Below, in pieces: positions 4,427-13,249 of a stretch of 21,094 nucleotides of DNA. This stretch comes from a virus. Within the stretch, counting starts at the first letter, position 1, and every line of letters starts with the position of its first letter. The translations under genes and the position numbers were made by a program. Below the pieces are notes generated by a model that did no database searches, was not told the origin of the DNA, and was given only the letters and a program-made list of their open reading frames with translations. Location: positions 1 to 21,094 of the IMG/VR virus record IMGVR_UViG_3300031977_001017; one strand, 5' to 3'.

Positions 4427-6886
4427 CTATCTGGCGTTGGCTGATTTAAATGGTGCTTCTGCTACTGCATAAAAGATGTAAACTATACCAGAGTCATTTG
4501 CCGCCCCATGATTCGACCTTAATTTAAACCCGTTTGAAAGAAAGTCTGCCTCAAGATAACCCGATGTTGAATCCTCTTGGAAAGTACCATTTGGAAACAA
4601 ATTTGCATCAACGACATTTACTGGGTTTCTTTTTGAATCAATTATAATCCAACTTGAACCAATAGCGTCAGTTCTTTTCACCATCAAAAAGGCTGGCCTA
4701 AACCCACAATGCACAAAGACCCCGTCTACGTCTCCATCCCCCGTGTAACTGCCTATCTTGCTGTAGCCATCAACCGAATGGAAACAGTAGGCTATTTGTG
4801 CTGTACTAAAATTTCCAGAAGTAAAGACAGAGCCCATAGTAAAGACAGAAGATGTTGGGGCAGTGTCATCCCAAAGGATGTTACTGTCTATTGAGCCACC
4901 AAGTTCATTCAGAAGTATATAATCTGTTTCAGCGTCAGAGGCGATGCCGCTGTGGTACACAAACCAATTAGATGTAGAAACAGTAGTGTTTCTTGCTTTT
5001 ACAATTATCATCTCTGGCGGAGATGACAGCCCATGCCCCACTGTTTTACTGCCAGTTGCCTCTAAATCAAAACTAACAATACTAAACCCTGCTGTTTGAT
5101 TTGCGCTGACTGTGCTGTCAAGGTCTCCATTTGTATTGCTGACGCCAGTGCCGTTAGCCAGCCAGTTCCATGCGACATTTGTAACCCCAGAGCCATTCAA
5201 AATATCTGTGCCAGTTGTTGAATTAAGTGTAAACCCGTCAGCATCAAAGCTGGCTATATTATGATTAGCGGTATAATAACCTTCAGCTTCAGTGGAACTT
5301 GAGTAAAGACCAGCAGACCCCGTTCCTCTAACAGAGTCCTGTAGTAAATGGTGATAAGCTTGATTCCGTGATTTTACCCATATCAAATCGGGCTGAAAAT
5401 TTACACCCGTTATTGAGCGAGGGTAGGTGGCATCGCCTGTCCACAACACAGTATTGAAATACTCGTCTGGCGCAGTGATGGTAGCGGCTGGCAATGATGA
5501 GGTTTTTAAGCAAAGGAAGCCCGAAGGTGGCGCATAGTAGAAGTCACCCACGCCATTAGAATCCGTGTTGCCTTGAGGGGTAGCCACGCCAGCAAAGGAA
5601 CTGTCCTGACCGAAGTTGGCAGTGCTGGTATATCCAGATACATTGCTGAACCCCATTTTATATAGCTTGTCAGCATCTATAGATGTTCCACCAGTTCCCG
5701 CCGCAGGGTCGGCAGAGTTTTCCCAAGTTCCGTTTTTAGCCCAATATGCTTTAGCATTATCAAAATCAAGGGCAATGCTAATAATATCACCTGTTGTATA
5801 AGTAGAAAGTGTGTCTATGCTGGCATTATTATTGTAAAGTTGCCCACTAACAAGCCAACCCCAAGAACCAGCAGTAGACCCAGCGTATGCGGCTGTGCTA
5901 TTTATATCAAAGTTATCATGACCAAATCCAATAAAGCCATTTGTTCCTTGATTGGCATATACTTCGTAATACCATTTGCCAGAAGAATGTTGCTGGGTGG
6001 CAACTGCTGAACGCCAAGCAGAAGCATTGCCTAGTGCGGCTTTTAGATTCCCCTCACTAAATGTTGTTACAGAATTTGAATATAAACTTTGAATTGGATT
6101 TAACGTAGCAAAGTTGCCACCATTATAAGCCCCATCAAGCACGACATCTGTAGCCACTAAATTGCTGACAGTAAAATCGTTGTTGTTGCCGCTAGTATCA
6201 TCTCCAATGGCAGAGCTATCTGAGAAATCTAGAAAGAAGCCGTTTGTCCCAAAGGTTAATCCAGAAACATCTTTAGGCTTCCATAGTGTGTCGGAATATT
6301 CGCCAAAACTGGTAGGGTCTAACTGCTGTCCGTCTATGAAGCAAGCATTAGCAATATAGCCATCATAATAATTCCCTACACTATACGCCCTTGTGCCAAT
6401 AGTGTGCAAAACAGCATCGTTCACAGCCAACGTAGAACCTGACGATAATGTGCTTCTGTTATCAGCAGAAAAAGATGTCACCTCATCACCATTGACATAT
6501 AAGCGCATCCTGTTTGCGGTAGTGGCATCAGTCGTGTCCACCGCCAAAACAACATGATACCAAGCAGAACAGTCTCTGTATAAAGCGTTGGTCGTAAGGT
6601 TGCGGTTGGTGGTGTTCGCGTCTCTCCAAAACACATCCAACTTGTCTGCGCTAAATCTAAACAAAAACCTGTCTGTGGTGGTAGTGCCAGCGGCAAAAAT
6701 GGTTGGATATATTGCGCCTATATTGCCACGCTTTACCCAAGCAGAAAAAGTCCACACATCCTGATTGCCAGCAGATGAGGGAGTAAGGGACAGATATGGG
6801 CTGTCAGCGTCCTCAAAGCGCAGGGATTGGCCTTCCTCTGCGGCGGATACGGGTATATTACCCGCGATATTCAGTAAGCTGGTCAT
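4427..6886 (-). CDS. Large tail fibre / receptor-binding protein with LamG, SPRY and triplicated C-terminal modules
   Basis: This encodes 819 residues. The N-terminal part (about 20-215) reads as a concanavalin-like LamG domain (SLRFEDADSPYLSLTP, WTFSAWVKRG, MRLYVNGDEV). About 280-440 resembles SPRY (SGKWYYEVYA, GFIGFGHDN, ISIALDFDNAKAYWAKNG). From about 497 there are three related modules beginning near 497, 622 and 729, each with a P-x-hydrophobic-VK(S/A/R)-R/T-N/D strand followed by an aromatic-rich strand; this resembles the phage fibre domain DUF7483. LamG and SPRY domains typically bind glycans or proteins, so this is the likely host-recognition protein. AAGG lies upstream of the start. 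Base composition is visibly AT-rich (bases 6061-6120 hold 18 G/C of 60) compared with the capsid gene, consistent with modular exchange. Confidence 0.86.
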   Translation of the reverse strand: MTSLLNIAGNIPVSAAEEGQSLRFEDADSPYLSLTPSSAGNQDVWTFSAWVKRGNIGAIYPTIFAAGTTTTDRFLFRFSADKLDVFWRDANTTNRNLTTNALYRDCSAWYHVVLAVDTTDATTANRMRLYVNGDEVTSFSADNRSTLSSGSTLAVNDAVLHTIGTRAYSVGNYYDGYIANACFIDGQQLDPTSFGEYSDTLWKPKDVSGLTFGTNGFFLDFSDSSAIGDDTSGNNNDFTVSNLVATDVVLDGAYNGGNFATLNPIQSLYSNSVTTFSEGNLKAALGNASAWRSAVATQQHSSGKWYYEVYANQGTNGFIGFGHDNFDINSTAAYAGSTAGSWGWLVSGQLYNNNASIDTLSTYTTGDIISIALDFDNAKAYWAKNGTWENSADPAAGTGGTSIDADKLYKMGFSNVSGYTSTANFGQDSSFAGVATPQGNTDSNGVGDFYYAPPSGFLCLKTSSLPAATITAPDEYFNTVLWTGDATYPRSITGVNFQPDLIWVKSRNQAYHHLLQDSVRGTGSAGLYSSSTEAEGYYTANHNIASFDADGFTLNSTTGTDILNGSGVTNVAWNWLANGTGVSNTNGDLDSTVSANQTAGFSIVSFDLEATGSKTVGHGLSSPPEMIIVKARNTTVSTSNWFVYHSGIASDAETDYILLNELGGSIDSNILWDDTAPTSSVFTMGSVFTSGNFSTAQIAYCFHSVDGYSKIGSYTGDGDVDGVFVHCGFRPAFLMVKRTDAIGSSWIIIDSKRNPVNVVDANLFPNGTFQEDSTSGYLEADFLSNGFKLRSNHGAANDSGIVYIFYAVAEAPFKSANAR

Positions 6887-6895
6887 GCTACAACC

Positions 6896-7534
6896 TTATG
6901 ATACGTTCAGTGAGCGTCCGATTTCGTACAGATTTGTGCCATCGCTGTAGAATACCAGAATATCCTTCGCGGAGGCGGTGGTGGTCAGTGTCGGGGCTGT
7001 GCCGCCTGTAAACTTGAACACGGCGTTCCAAGACATTGTCCGGCTACCAGTGGTATCCTGAATAATCATCAGCAAGTAAACAGCGCCATCCACCAGATTA
7101 GTCGGAGCCGCCATAGTGCGGTTATCTGCAATGGTAACAGATGTCACCTGATTGGCGCTGGCATCCCATGAGATTGTCGCGCCGTCTGTCAGGGTGGTGG
7201 CATCAAAGTTCTGCGTCTTTGTGAACTCCTGAGCCTTCTCAAGCCCAGCAATGGTCACGTCAGCATCTGGCGCAGTCAGGACACGGGTGGTTGCGGTGGT
7301 CACGCTACCAGCGTCAAAGCGAATCTGCTTGGTATCGTCTGCTGGGTCAGAGATAGCGAATGTATCCTGAATGGCAGATGTGCCAGCGTTCATGTCGGCT
7401 AGGTGTGCCATCATCTCACGCAGGGCGTTGTTGATGTCTGACGGCACCATTATATTCTCGCCAAGCGCTATGCTGTCTAAGTCCGTGTTATTGCTGGCGG
7501 TAGCATCATATTCGGATATTTTTGTCTTTGCCAT
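6896..7534 (-). CDS. Tail-fibre or head-fibre-like structural protein
   Basis: This encodes 212 residues behind an AGGAGAATAACATG ribosome site. The start MAKTKISEYDATASNNTDLDS is the common fibre-type N-terminus, followed by a helix (NNALREMMAHLADM) and a beta-rich, threonine-heavy body with repeated GA-x-ISWDAS and TVTIADN strands. The end (DILVFYSDGTNLYEIGRSLNVS) contains the S-D-G-T-N-x-Y-E-I pattern often seen at the ends of phage fibre proteins. It is placed between the internal virion proteins and the large fibre, so it may connect the fibre to the tail or be a separate short fibre. The exact virion location is inferred. Confidence 0.75.
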   Translation of the reverse strand: MAKTKISEYDATASNNTDLDSIALGENIMVPSDINNALREMMAHLADMNAGTSAIQDTFAISDPADDTKQIRFDAGSVTTATTRVLTAPDADVTIAGLEKAQEFTKTQNFDATTLTDGATISWDASANQVTSVTIADNRTMAAPTNLVDGAVYLLMIIQDTTGSRTMSWNAVFKFTGGTAPTLTTTASAKDILVFYSDGTNLYEIGRSLNVS

Positions 7535-7535
7535 G

Positions 7536-9116
7536 TTATTCTCCTAGCAGGGTCGCGCCCTGCTCTGTTATAGCATATTTTAGACCCTGTGGGTTAGTGT
7601 ATATCTCCTGAACGGGAACTGTGCCTGCTTGAGCCTCTGGGAACACTGTGTCGCCCAACAATCCCATAAATTGACTGCCAACATTAGGCGCTTGCGCCGC
7701 AACTGTTGGGGCTAATGAACGCAACAATCTAGCCGGAACTTGCGCCGCACCTCTGCCTAGCTTTGGGTAATCGTATAACGTGGAAGCCGCTATATTGCCC
7801 ACAAGACCCAGCGCTTTTCTTGGGGTGGTAGCTGTCATTATATCGCCCACAGCAAGCCTGCCTGCTGTGCCGCTGTCTGGCACAGTTTGACCCAAAATGC
7901 TTCTTGCTTCTCTGGCTCTGATAACCTCTGGGGATGTCCTCGCCCTGCCCTTAGTTTCTTCTGTTACCAGCGCTCCCGGAGTAAACTCTCCACCTGTACT
8001 TGCCCTTCTGTTAGACAACTTAACAAGCGGCCTCATGTTCCTGTACGCTTTGTTTGCGGCTTGCAAATCAGGAAGGTCTGGGTTTTGTTTGGCGAATGAA
8101 TCTCGCAATTCTGCTTGAATATCCGCCATCACTCTAGCTTGTCTACGTTGCCCAGAGTTTCTGAACGAACGTATCGCGCCGGACATTTCGCTTTCAGATT
8201 CCTTAAACAATTCACCTGTCATAGAGCCGTTTCTTTTATACGAGGTGTAAACATCAGCCAGCTCTTTGCTAAATTCTTCTGCATCTTTAGGGCTAAATCT
8301 ACCATCGTCTACAGCCTTCTGGATGATGGATTTAATCTTACCATCGACAGCGGCAGGGTTAAATTTAGCTTTCGGCACTACAGCCGCATAAGCCTCACCG
8401 ATTGCGTCCTCAGCAAAATCAATCGCTGTCTCGCCAGTAAACCCTTCCGGCACTTTAATCCCTAAAGGCTTTAGCGCCTCGTCTATGGTTTCACGCACAA
8501 ACATCTGCTGAGGTCTGCGCCGTGCTTCCTGTATAGATTCTTGCAAAAATGGGGTGGATATCTTCTGCTCTATAGAGCCAATCTTGCCCCCGTATGCCTG
8601 CCCCATTGTCAGGGGATAGCCTCTGGAGAGCATAGACTTTGCGCCCTCTTGCAGAACAGGCATTATTTTCTGCCCTGCCGCCGCCGTAACTCCGCCCAAA
8701 GGCGCTCCTATAGCCGCGCCAGCCAGACGGCCTCCAGCGCTTTCTCCTGTGCCAGCTCCATAAATTGCCCCCTCAGCCGCACCAGCAATTCCAGCGCGTT
8801 TTACGGCCTCTCTTCCAACAGCCGTGCCAATAGCTCTCGAAGCACCAACTCCGCCAGTGAGCATTGAGCCTAATATTTCAGCGCCATAAGCCGCTATTGG
8901 GGCGGTTTCTCTAAAGTTTTCTATGTCGCCCCTAACTTCCTTGACTATTTCAGAATACGGCTTGTCACCAAAAGCAGACCGGACAGCCGCCTCCATCTCG
9001 TCACTAAAACCAAGCGTTAAGCCCTGCCCAGCGGCTCTCGCAATATCAACATAAATGTCAAATTGAGACTTGCCCGTTGCGGCTTCATATTTTCTGGTTT
9101 TTGGAAGCGTAGCCAT
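7536..9116 (-). CDS. Putative internal virion / DNA-ejection protein with glycine zipper
   Basis: This encodes 526 residues. Residues 77-150 are dense in glycine and alanine with G-x3-G spacing (GAEILGSMLTGGVGASRAIG, GGRLAGAAIGAPLGG), a glycine-zipper stretch able to enter membranes. The rest is helical and charged, with a basic segment around residues 195-215 (ARRRPQQMFVRETIDEAL). The start overlaps the stop of the previous gene (TAATG). Size, glycine zipper and position between the tail hub and fibres resemble P22 gp16/gp20-type or T7-type internal proteins that form a channel during DNA delivery. Sequence alone cannot fix which one; the tail length and the three-gene set support an ejection role. 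Confidence 0.68.
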   Translation of the reverse strand: MATLPKTRKYEAATGKSQFDIYVDIARAAGQGLTLGFSDEMEAAVRSAFGDKPYSEIVKEVRGDIENFRETAPIAAYGAEILGSMLTGGVGASRAIGTAVGREAVKRAGIAGAAEGAIYGAGTGESAGGRLAGAAIGAPLGGVTAAAGQKIMPVLQEGAKSMLSRGYPLTMGQAYGGKIGSIEQKISTPFLQESIQEARRRPQQMFVRETIDEALKPLGIKVPEGFTGETAIDFAEDAIGEAYAAVVPKAKFNPAAVDGKIKSIIQKAVDDGRFSPKDAEEFSKELADVYTSYKRNGSMTGELFKESESEMSGAIRSFRNSGQRRQARVMADIQAELRDSFAKQNPDLPDLQAANKAYRNMRPLVKLSNRRASTGGEFTPGALVTEETKGRARTSPEVIRAREARSILGQTVPDSGTAGRLAVGDIMTATTPRKALGLVGNIAASTLYDYPKLGRGAAQVPARLLRSLAPTVAAQAPNVGSQFMGLLGDTVFPEAQAGTVPVQEIYTNPQGLKYAITEQGATLLGE

Positions 9117-10372
9117 TACATCATTTCCTTAGTCAGAATATCAAATTCACCAGTTATGCCGTTATAGAAAACATCGCCCTCTTTAATCGCACCGCTATCC
9201 ACCAGCTCAGTAAGCTCATCGTCAGTTGTGGCTCTCTTATAAACCTGACCTAGTTTTTCATCAGCAAATTTGCCAAAACCAAAGTCATCTCCGCGCTCTT
9301 TGACATAATCATCAAACAAGTCTAGGCGCTCTCGGTTATAATCCATAACCTGCTTCTGCATTGTCGCAATAACCAAGTTAGCCTCTGGAGAGTTTGACAT
9401 TTTTACAGTTGCGCTTGCAAAGAAGTCCATATCTCTGTCAGATGAAGCACCTGCACCCACAACCCTCATTCTGGGCGTTAAGAACGATGCGATACTGTTT
9501 ATGACCTCTAAATTGCTTAGGTTTTGAAGCTCCTCATCACCAAGAATATTTGCTTCTCTAGCCAACTGCTTTAGGGGTAGCATAGCAGACTGTAATCTGC
9601 CAGTTTCAGTGCCGGAGGCCAGCAGGTCAATCGCCTGCTGTAAGCGAACACCAAGTTCCCTGTCAGTATTTACCTGCTTCATCATATCTTTGCGAGTAGC
9701 CAAAGCCGCCTTGTAAGCCTCTTTCTTTTGCTCATCACCACCCATGAAAACAGTGCTTGGTTTCATCAGCATTTCTTGAACTTTTTTCTTGCCCTCTGGG
9801 GTGGTCGGGTCAATACCAGCAAGCGCCAGCTTTTTCTCAAAGTCTGATTTCTGTGACAACTTTGCCATAGCAATGCGGTCAGCCAAGTCGGCTCTCTTTT
9901 GCTCCTGATACGCCTTCATGCCAGCACTGAACATAGCGCCCAAGCCCTGACCAGTGGTGATAGGCTTATCCTGATAGCCTGACAGTTGCAAGCCAGTTGC
10001 GGCGGCTTCTGACAGCCCAGCAAATGCGGGCGTGCCAACTGCCGGAGTTAGCCTATCCATCAGGCTTGGCGGTGCTTTCGGAGCTTCCGGCTTCTGTGCG
10101 CCCAGACCCATCTTTGCGGCTAGGTCGCGCTGTAGGCTGGTCATGCCCCCGCCTGCTGGCAGGGCTGATATGTCTCTGATACCGCGCAGGCCAATCTCAG
10201 GCATGGGCGGGCGCTTCCGCACTATCGGAGTGCCTCTACGAGCAGTAGGCAGGCCACCTGTTATGGATGCGCTAGGACGAGCGCCTGCTGGTATGCTCCC
10301 ACGCAAGAGCTGGTTAAACAGTGCAGTGCCTGCCGCACCGCCACCACGAAATGTTGGTATGCCATTAGACAT
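9116..10372 (-). CDS. Putative internal virion protein, second of three
   Basis: This encodes 418 residues. It has a glycine-rich basic start (MSNGIPTFRGGGAAGTALFN), a proline/arginine-rich linker (about 40-80) and a helical, Lys/Met-rich centre (KADLADRI...KKEAYKAALATRKDMMKQV). The end is acidic and beta-like, with DSGAIKEGDVFYNGITGEF, a short motif in which a protein product is introduced by G-D-x-F-Y. It shares TAATG junctions with both neighbours, so the three ejection-type proteins are made in linked amounts. No domain is recognised; the virion role comes from genomic position and composition. Confidence 0.66.
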   Translation of the reverse strand: MSNGIPTFRGGGAAGTALFNQLLRGSIPAGARPSASITGGLPTARRGTPIVRKRPPMPEIGLRGIRDISALPAGGGMTSLQRDLAAKMGLGAQKPEAPKAPPSLMDRLTPAVGTPAFAGLSEAAATGLQLSGYQDKPITTGQGLGAMFSAGMKAYQEQKRADLADRIAMAKLSQKSDFEKKLALAGIDPTTPEGKKKVQEMLMKPSTVFMGGDEQKKEAYKAALATRKDMMKQVNTDRELGVRLQQAIDLLASGTETGRLQSAMLPLKQLAREANILGDEELQNLSNLEVINSIASFLTPRMRVVGAGASSDRDMDFFASATVKMSNSPEANLVIATMQKQVMDYNRERLDLFDDYVKERGDDFGFGKFADEKLGQVYKRATTDDELTELVDSGAIKEGDVFYNGITGEFDILTKEMM

Positions 10373-11124
10373 TAAGCAAACCCTCCTAATAAACCGCCAG
10401 CAAGCATATATAATGGATTTTGACTGCCCATCATGCTACCAGCTTGTGCGCCTGCCAGACCGCCGGAGAGGAAGCCCAGAGCAGGGTTACGATACTGAGG
10501 GGTCATAGTTCTGCCGCCCAATGCACCAGAACCGCCCTGAACCATTGTGAGATAATCAGCCAGCTTCTGTGCAGGCCGTGCCTCTTCAAACTGGAAGCGC
10601 TCGATATCTGCCGCCAGTTCTGCCTGTTCCTGAGCCTCTCTAGCCGCACCAACCTGAGCCAGTGTCTGCAAGTCAGCAAAGCCGAACTCTCTCGCCGCTG
10701 GAGCTTGCTGGATAGCCGCTTGCTGTGCCTGATATACCAGAGGCGCTACAGCTTCTGCTACGGCCTTCTGTGCGTAGCCTGAGCCGTATCTGCCAGTGCT
10801 TTGAGCGCCCTGCATGGCCTTCTGAATGGTGGGCTGTAAAGCCTGCTGGAAAAGCGGATTAGTGCCTGTCAGGTTCTGCATTACCGCCTGCTGTACGGCT
10901 GGTATCAGGGGTGAGCCAGCGGCGGCGGCTGAACGGTAGCCGGACAGTGCCATCTGTGTCTCAGGGCTGAAACCAACTACAGTGCTTCCCGGATAATACT
11001 GAGGCCGAGCAGACTGGTACAAGTCCTTTGCCTCTTGCATCCCGTATTCCAGAAATGGCTGTGCAAATGCACTTGGCGCAGTTGTCTGCGTGATAGTTCT
11101 CTGTGAGCCGCCGCCTTTACTCAT
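10372..11124 (-). CDS. Putative internal virion / DNA-transfer protein with hydrophobic glycine-rich C-terminus
   Basis: This encodes 250 residues. The N-terminal motif Q-P-F-L-E-Y-G-x2-E-A, then PQYYPGSTVVGFSPET, is recurrent in structural proteins of short-tailed phages placed between tail hub and fibres. The middle is glutamine/alanine-rich helix (VQQAVMQNL, KAVAEAVAPLVYQAQQAAIQ, then REAQEQAELAADIERFQFEE), probably coiled coil. Residues 213-250 are hydrophobic and glycine-rich (ALGFLSGGLAGAQAGSMMG, LYMLAGGLLGGF), suited to membrane insertion. A role as a small ejection protein comparable to P22 gp7 is plausible (inference from order and composition). Confidence 0.7.
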   Translation of the reverse strand: MSKGGGSQRTITQTTAPSAFAQPFLEYGMQEAKDLYQSARPQYYPGSTVVGFSPETQMALSGYRSAAAAGSPLIPAVQQAVMQNLTGTNPLFQQALQPTIQKAMQGAQSTGRYGSGYAQKAVAEAVAPLVYQAQQAAIQQAPAAREFGFADLQTLAQVGAAREAQEQAELAADIERFQFEEARPAQKLADYLTMVQGGSGALGGRTMTPQYRNPALGFLSGGLAGAQAGSMMGSQNPLYMLAGGLLGGFA

Positions 11125-11125
11125 T

Positions 11126-11521
11126 TTACAAATCCTTTACCAGTACGGTTGCTGTGGGCTTGTATTCTCGTAGCTGTCTTTCCCAGCCCTTTCGCCCGAT
11201 TATTTCCATTGAATCGCAACCAAGCTCTCTAGCCCAATCGCATATTTTCTTCTCAGCCTCTATAAGCTCTTCCATGTCACCGCCAGCTAACCATATCCGG
11301 CAGGTAGCTCTTTGCGGGTAGTCAACTATCTCACATACTATAGCAGATTTTTCCAAAGGAAAAAATGCCGCTTGCTTATTCGTTACAGCCTGCCACACAT
11401 CCTGTAGCGTATGACTATGCCCTGCGTACTCCAGCGCCGCTACTATGTAGTCAGCGCACCTCTCAAATTCATCAGCCGATGATGAGATATGCAAAGTCTG
11501 CATCGTGTCCCTGATTGTCAT
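11126..11521 (-). CDS. GNAT-like phage protein of unknown role
   Basis: With ATG 11521 as start this encodes 131 residues; a TTG at 11527 and an ATG at 11503 (with AGGG five bases upstream) are alternatives. Family features recognised are HTLQDVWQAV, FPLEKSAIVCEIVDYP, CRIWLAGGDMEELIEAEKKI, then WARELGCDSMEIIGRKGWER and TATVLVKDL. This arrangement (beta strand, acidic helix after WLAGGD, and G-C-x-x-hydrophobic strand with GRKGW) matches small GNAT-fold proteins often found among phage tail genes. I see no clear acetyl-CoA pyrophosphate loop (Q/R-x2-G-x-G/A), so enzymatic activity is doubtful and a structural or modifying role is open. Its start overlaps the preceding gene by 50 bases. Confidence 0.72.
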   Translation of the reverse strand: MTIRDTMQTLHISSSADEFERCADYIVAALEYAGHSHTLQDVWQAVTNKQAAFFPLEKSAIVCEIVDYPQRATCRIWLAGGDMEELIEAEKKICDWARELGCDSMEIIGRKGWERQLREYKPTATVLVKDL

Positions 11522-11795
11522 GTCCAATCACCATAGTTCCATTTGTGCTTGTATCTTTTACATACGGATTGTGGTGGTAAGGGCTATGCCCGACACCGCA
11601 CCAAAAGACTAAGCTCTCCACATTATAGCGAGGTTCGCTAATGGTTGTTTCTGTCTGGTTCTTAGGCAGGGTAACATAGCCGACACTGTTTAGCCCACCG
11701 TCTATCGTTCTGTTCAATATTTCAGCTATCTCCCGTGTGGTGGCTGTAACGGGGTTTAGTATTCTGAAATTTGTCTGCCGCTGTGAAATAGTCAT
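11472..11795 (-). CDS. Small beta-rich tail-associated protein
   Basis: This encodes 107 residues. The start QTNFRILNPVTATTREIAEI, a helix with an NRTIDGGLN turn, then V-G-Y-V-T-L strands and SEPRYNVESLVFWCGV form a pattern repeatedly found in small phage structural proteins placed after the tail hub. Its end (KDTSTNGTMVIGHDNQGH, FAYLIIG) resembles the G-x-h-T-I-x-H-x-N...R-F-x-Y-x-I-I-G ending of those proteins. The start overlaps the hub stop (ATGA), and its 3' end is overlapped by the next gene. The biochemical role is unknown; a tail or collar component is the most economical reading. Confidence 0.75.
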   Translation of the reverse strand: MTISQRQTNFRILNPVTATTREIAEILNRTIDGGLNSVGYVTLPKNQTETTISEPRYNVESLVFWCGVGHSPYHHNPYVKDTSTNGTMVIGHDNQGHDADFAYLIIG

Positions 11796-13249
11796 CTGCG
11801 CCCAACCTCTGCGGCCTCTATGTCGAAGCCCTGAGCAAACTCAAAGGACGTATCAAACTCAAACTTGAAACGGTGATACCTGCCATCCGCCCTGAACTCA
11901 GCATAGCCATTGTTGCCAGCAGAAACCGATGATGTGAAAGTCGGGGCGGGGTTGCCAACCAAAGCATTGCGAGTACCCACATAGCAGAAGTTATCAACGC
12001 CCTCATAGTACGGGTAAACACGGGTCACAACTGAGTGTTTGCCTAAGTGTATGTTCATTTCGCCTGTTACAATCTCCGGCACTAAGGATGAGCCAGTGAA
12101 CGAGTAAAGTTTGTCACTAATCGCCGCACCGAAGAAGAACTGACCGCCACGCAGTGAAGGGCTATCAAGCTGGATAGACAGGGCATCAACTGTAGCCGCC
12201 AAGCTGTCCAAATCGTCAACCGTATAGCTGGAGCTAAATAACGGGGCAACAAAGTCAGTGGCTATCCTCGCCAATGACCAGCGGTTCAGGCTGTAGTTGT
12301 AAATCAGCAATGTATCCGGTTGGCCTGTTGCGCTTGCCTGTGATGGGTATGACCAGACAGCAATCTGGTTTAACGGGTCAACGCTGGCAGATACCCTGTT
12401 CTGATGGGCGCTGTTAAAGTCGTTCTCGAAAAACTTGTCTATCTTCTCGTTGCCAATCGGGGTGGCCTTCTGCCCATCAAACAGATGGAAGCCGTTGTCA
12501 GCTAAGAAGAATGTCAGGTGTCCATAGTTACACACAGACCCAGCCAGTCTACAGCCGCGAACACTCTCCACCTTGTCGAACTGAAACACCAGAGGCAGGC
12601 CAGTATAGGTGGCGCGGAAGATAGCTCTCTCGCACAGAATGGTCGCATATTCACCGCCAACTAGGCCAGTAATCTGCCCTGCGTCCGGCAAGTCCTGAAA
12701 GTCTGACTGGTCAACGCCGGATGTCCAGCTAGTGTAATCACCAAACGCTGACCACCTCACCCGCATAGGCTTCCGGCCTGAGCCTTCGTCAATGTTGGCA
12801 GTCCATACGAAGTCCCGCACCACGGCAATGAAATCTGCTTTAGGAGCGCCTGCGACATCCGCCCAAATTGTCGATGCGTTTACATCCCAATATTGCAGTT
12901 CTTCATCAACACCGCCTGCCGCTATGGCTATGTCACCAAACTGCACAAACCGCCAGCGCTCCGCCCCGACAAGATTATATCCGCCGGACTTGCTCTTATC
13001 GTCCAGATTGCTTGTGCCTGTGTTGAAGGTGTATAGCTTGCCAGCGTCACCAGCAAATAAAGTCACATCGCCGTTATTGTCCTTAACAGAAAAAATGCCG
13101 CGAATCCTGTCATCTGCCGCATTGCTGATGGCTACGGTATTTTTCATAGCCCGATAACCACCAGCCGCAGGAATCACGTTGGTGGCTGTAATCAAGCCCG
13201 GGTTCATGTGTTCTGACTGGTCAGGTAGCCATTCTCCAAAAGGTATCAT
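11792..13249 (-). CDS. Tail hub / packaged-DNA stabilisation-type protein (P22 gp10-like)
   Basis: This encodes 485 residues from the ATG at 13249, chosen because it forms ATGA with the previous stop; an upstream frame of 24 codons is rejected. The protein is beta-rich with blade-like repeats, for example RGIFSVKDNNGDVTLFAGDA, KLYTFN, DIAIAAGG, ELQYWDV, then DFVWTANIDEG. It resembles the beta-propeller tail hub proteins of short-tailed phages that close the portal after packaging. The segment G-Q-I-T-G-L-V-G-G-E-Y-A-T-I-L-C-E and FRATYTG is the type of core repeat seen in such proteins. Gene order (adaptor, then this) parallels P22 gp4-gp10. The assignment is by fold impression and order, not by close identity. 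Confidence 0.72.
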   Translation of the reverse strand: MIPFGEWLPDQSEHMNPGLITATNVIPAAGGYRAMKNTVAISNAADDRIRGIFSVKDNNGDVTLFAGDAGKLYTFNTGTSNLDDKSKSGGYNLVGAERWRFVQFGDIAIAAGGVDEELQYWDVNASTIWADVAGAPKADFIAVVRDFVWTANIDEGSGRKPMRVRWSAFGDYTSWTSGVDQSDFQDLPDAGQITGLVGGEYATILCERAIFRATYTGLPLVFQFDKVESVRGCRLAGSVCNYGHLTFFLADNGFHLFDGQKATPIGNEKIDKFFENDFNSAHQNRVSASVDPLNQIAVWSYPSQASATGQPDTLLIYNYSLNRWSLARIATDFVAPLFSSSYTVDDLDSLAATVDALSIQLDSPSLRGGQFFFGAAISDKLYSFTGSSLVPEIVTGEMNIHLGKHSVVTRVYPYYEGVDNFCYVGTRNALVGNPAPTFTSSVSAGNNGYAEFRADGRYHRFKFEFDTSFEFAQGFDIEAAEVGRR

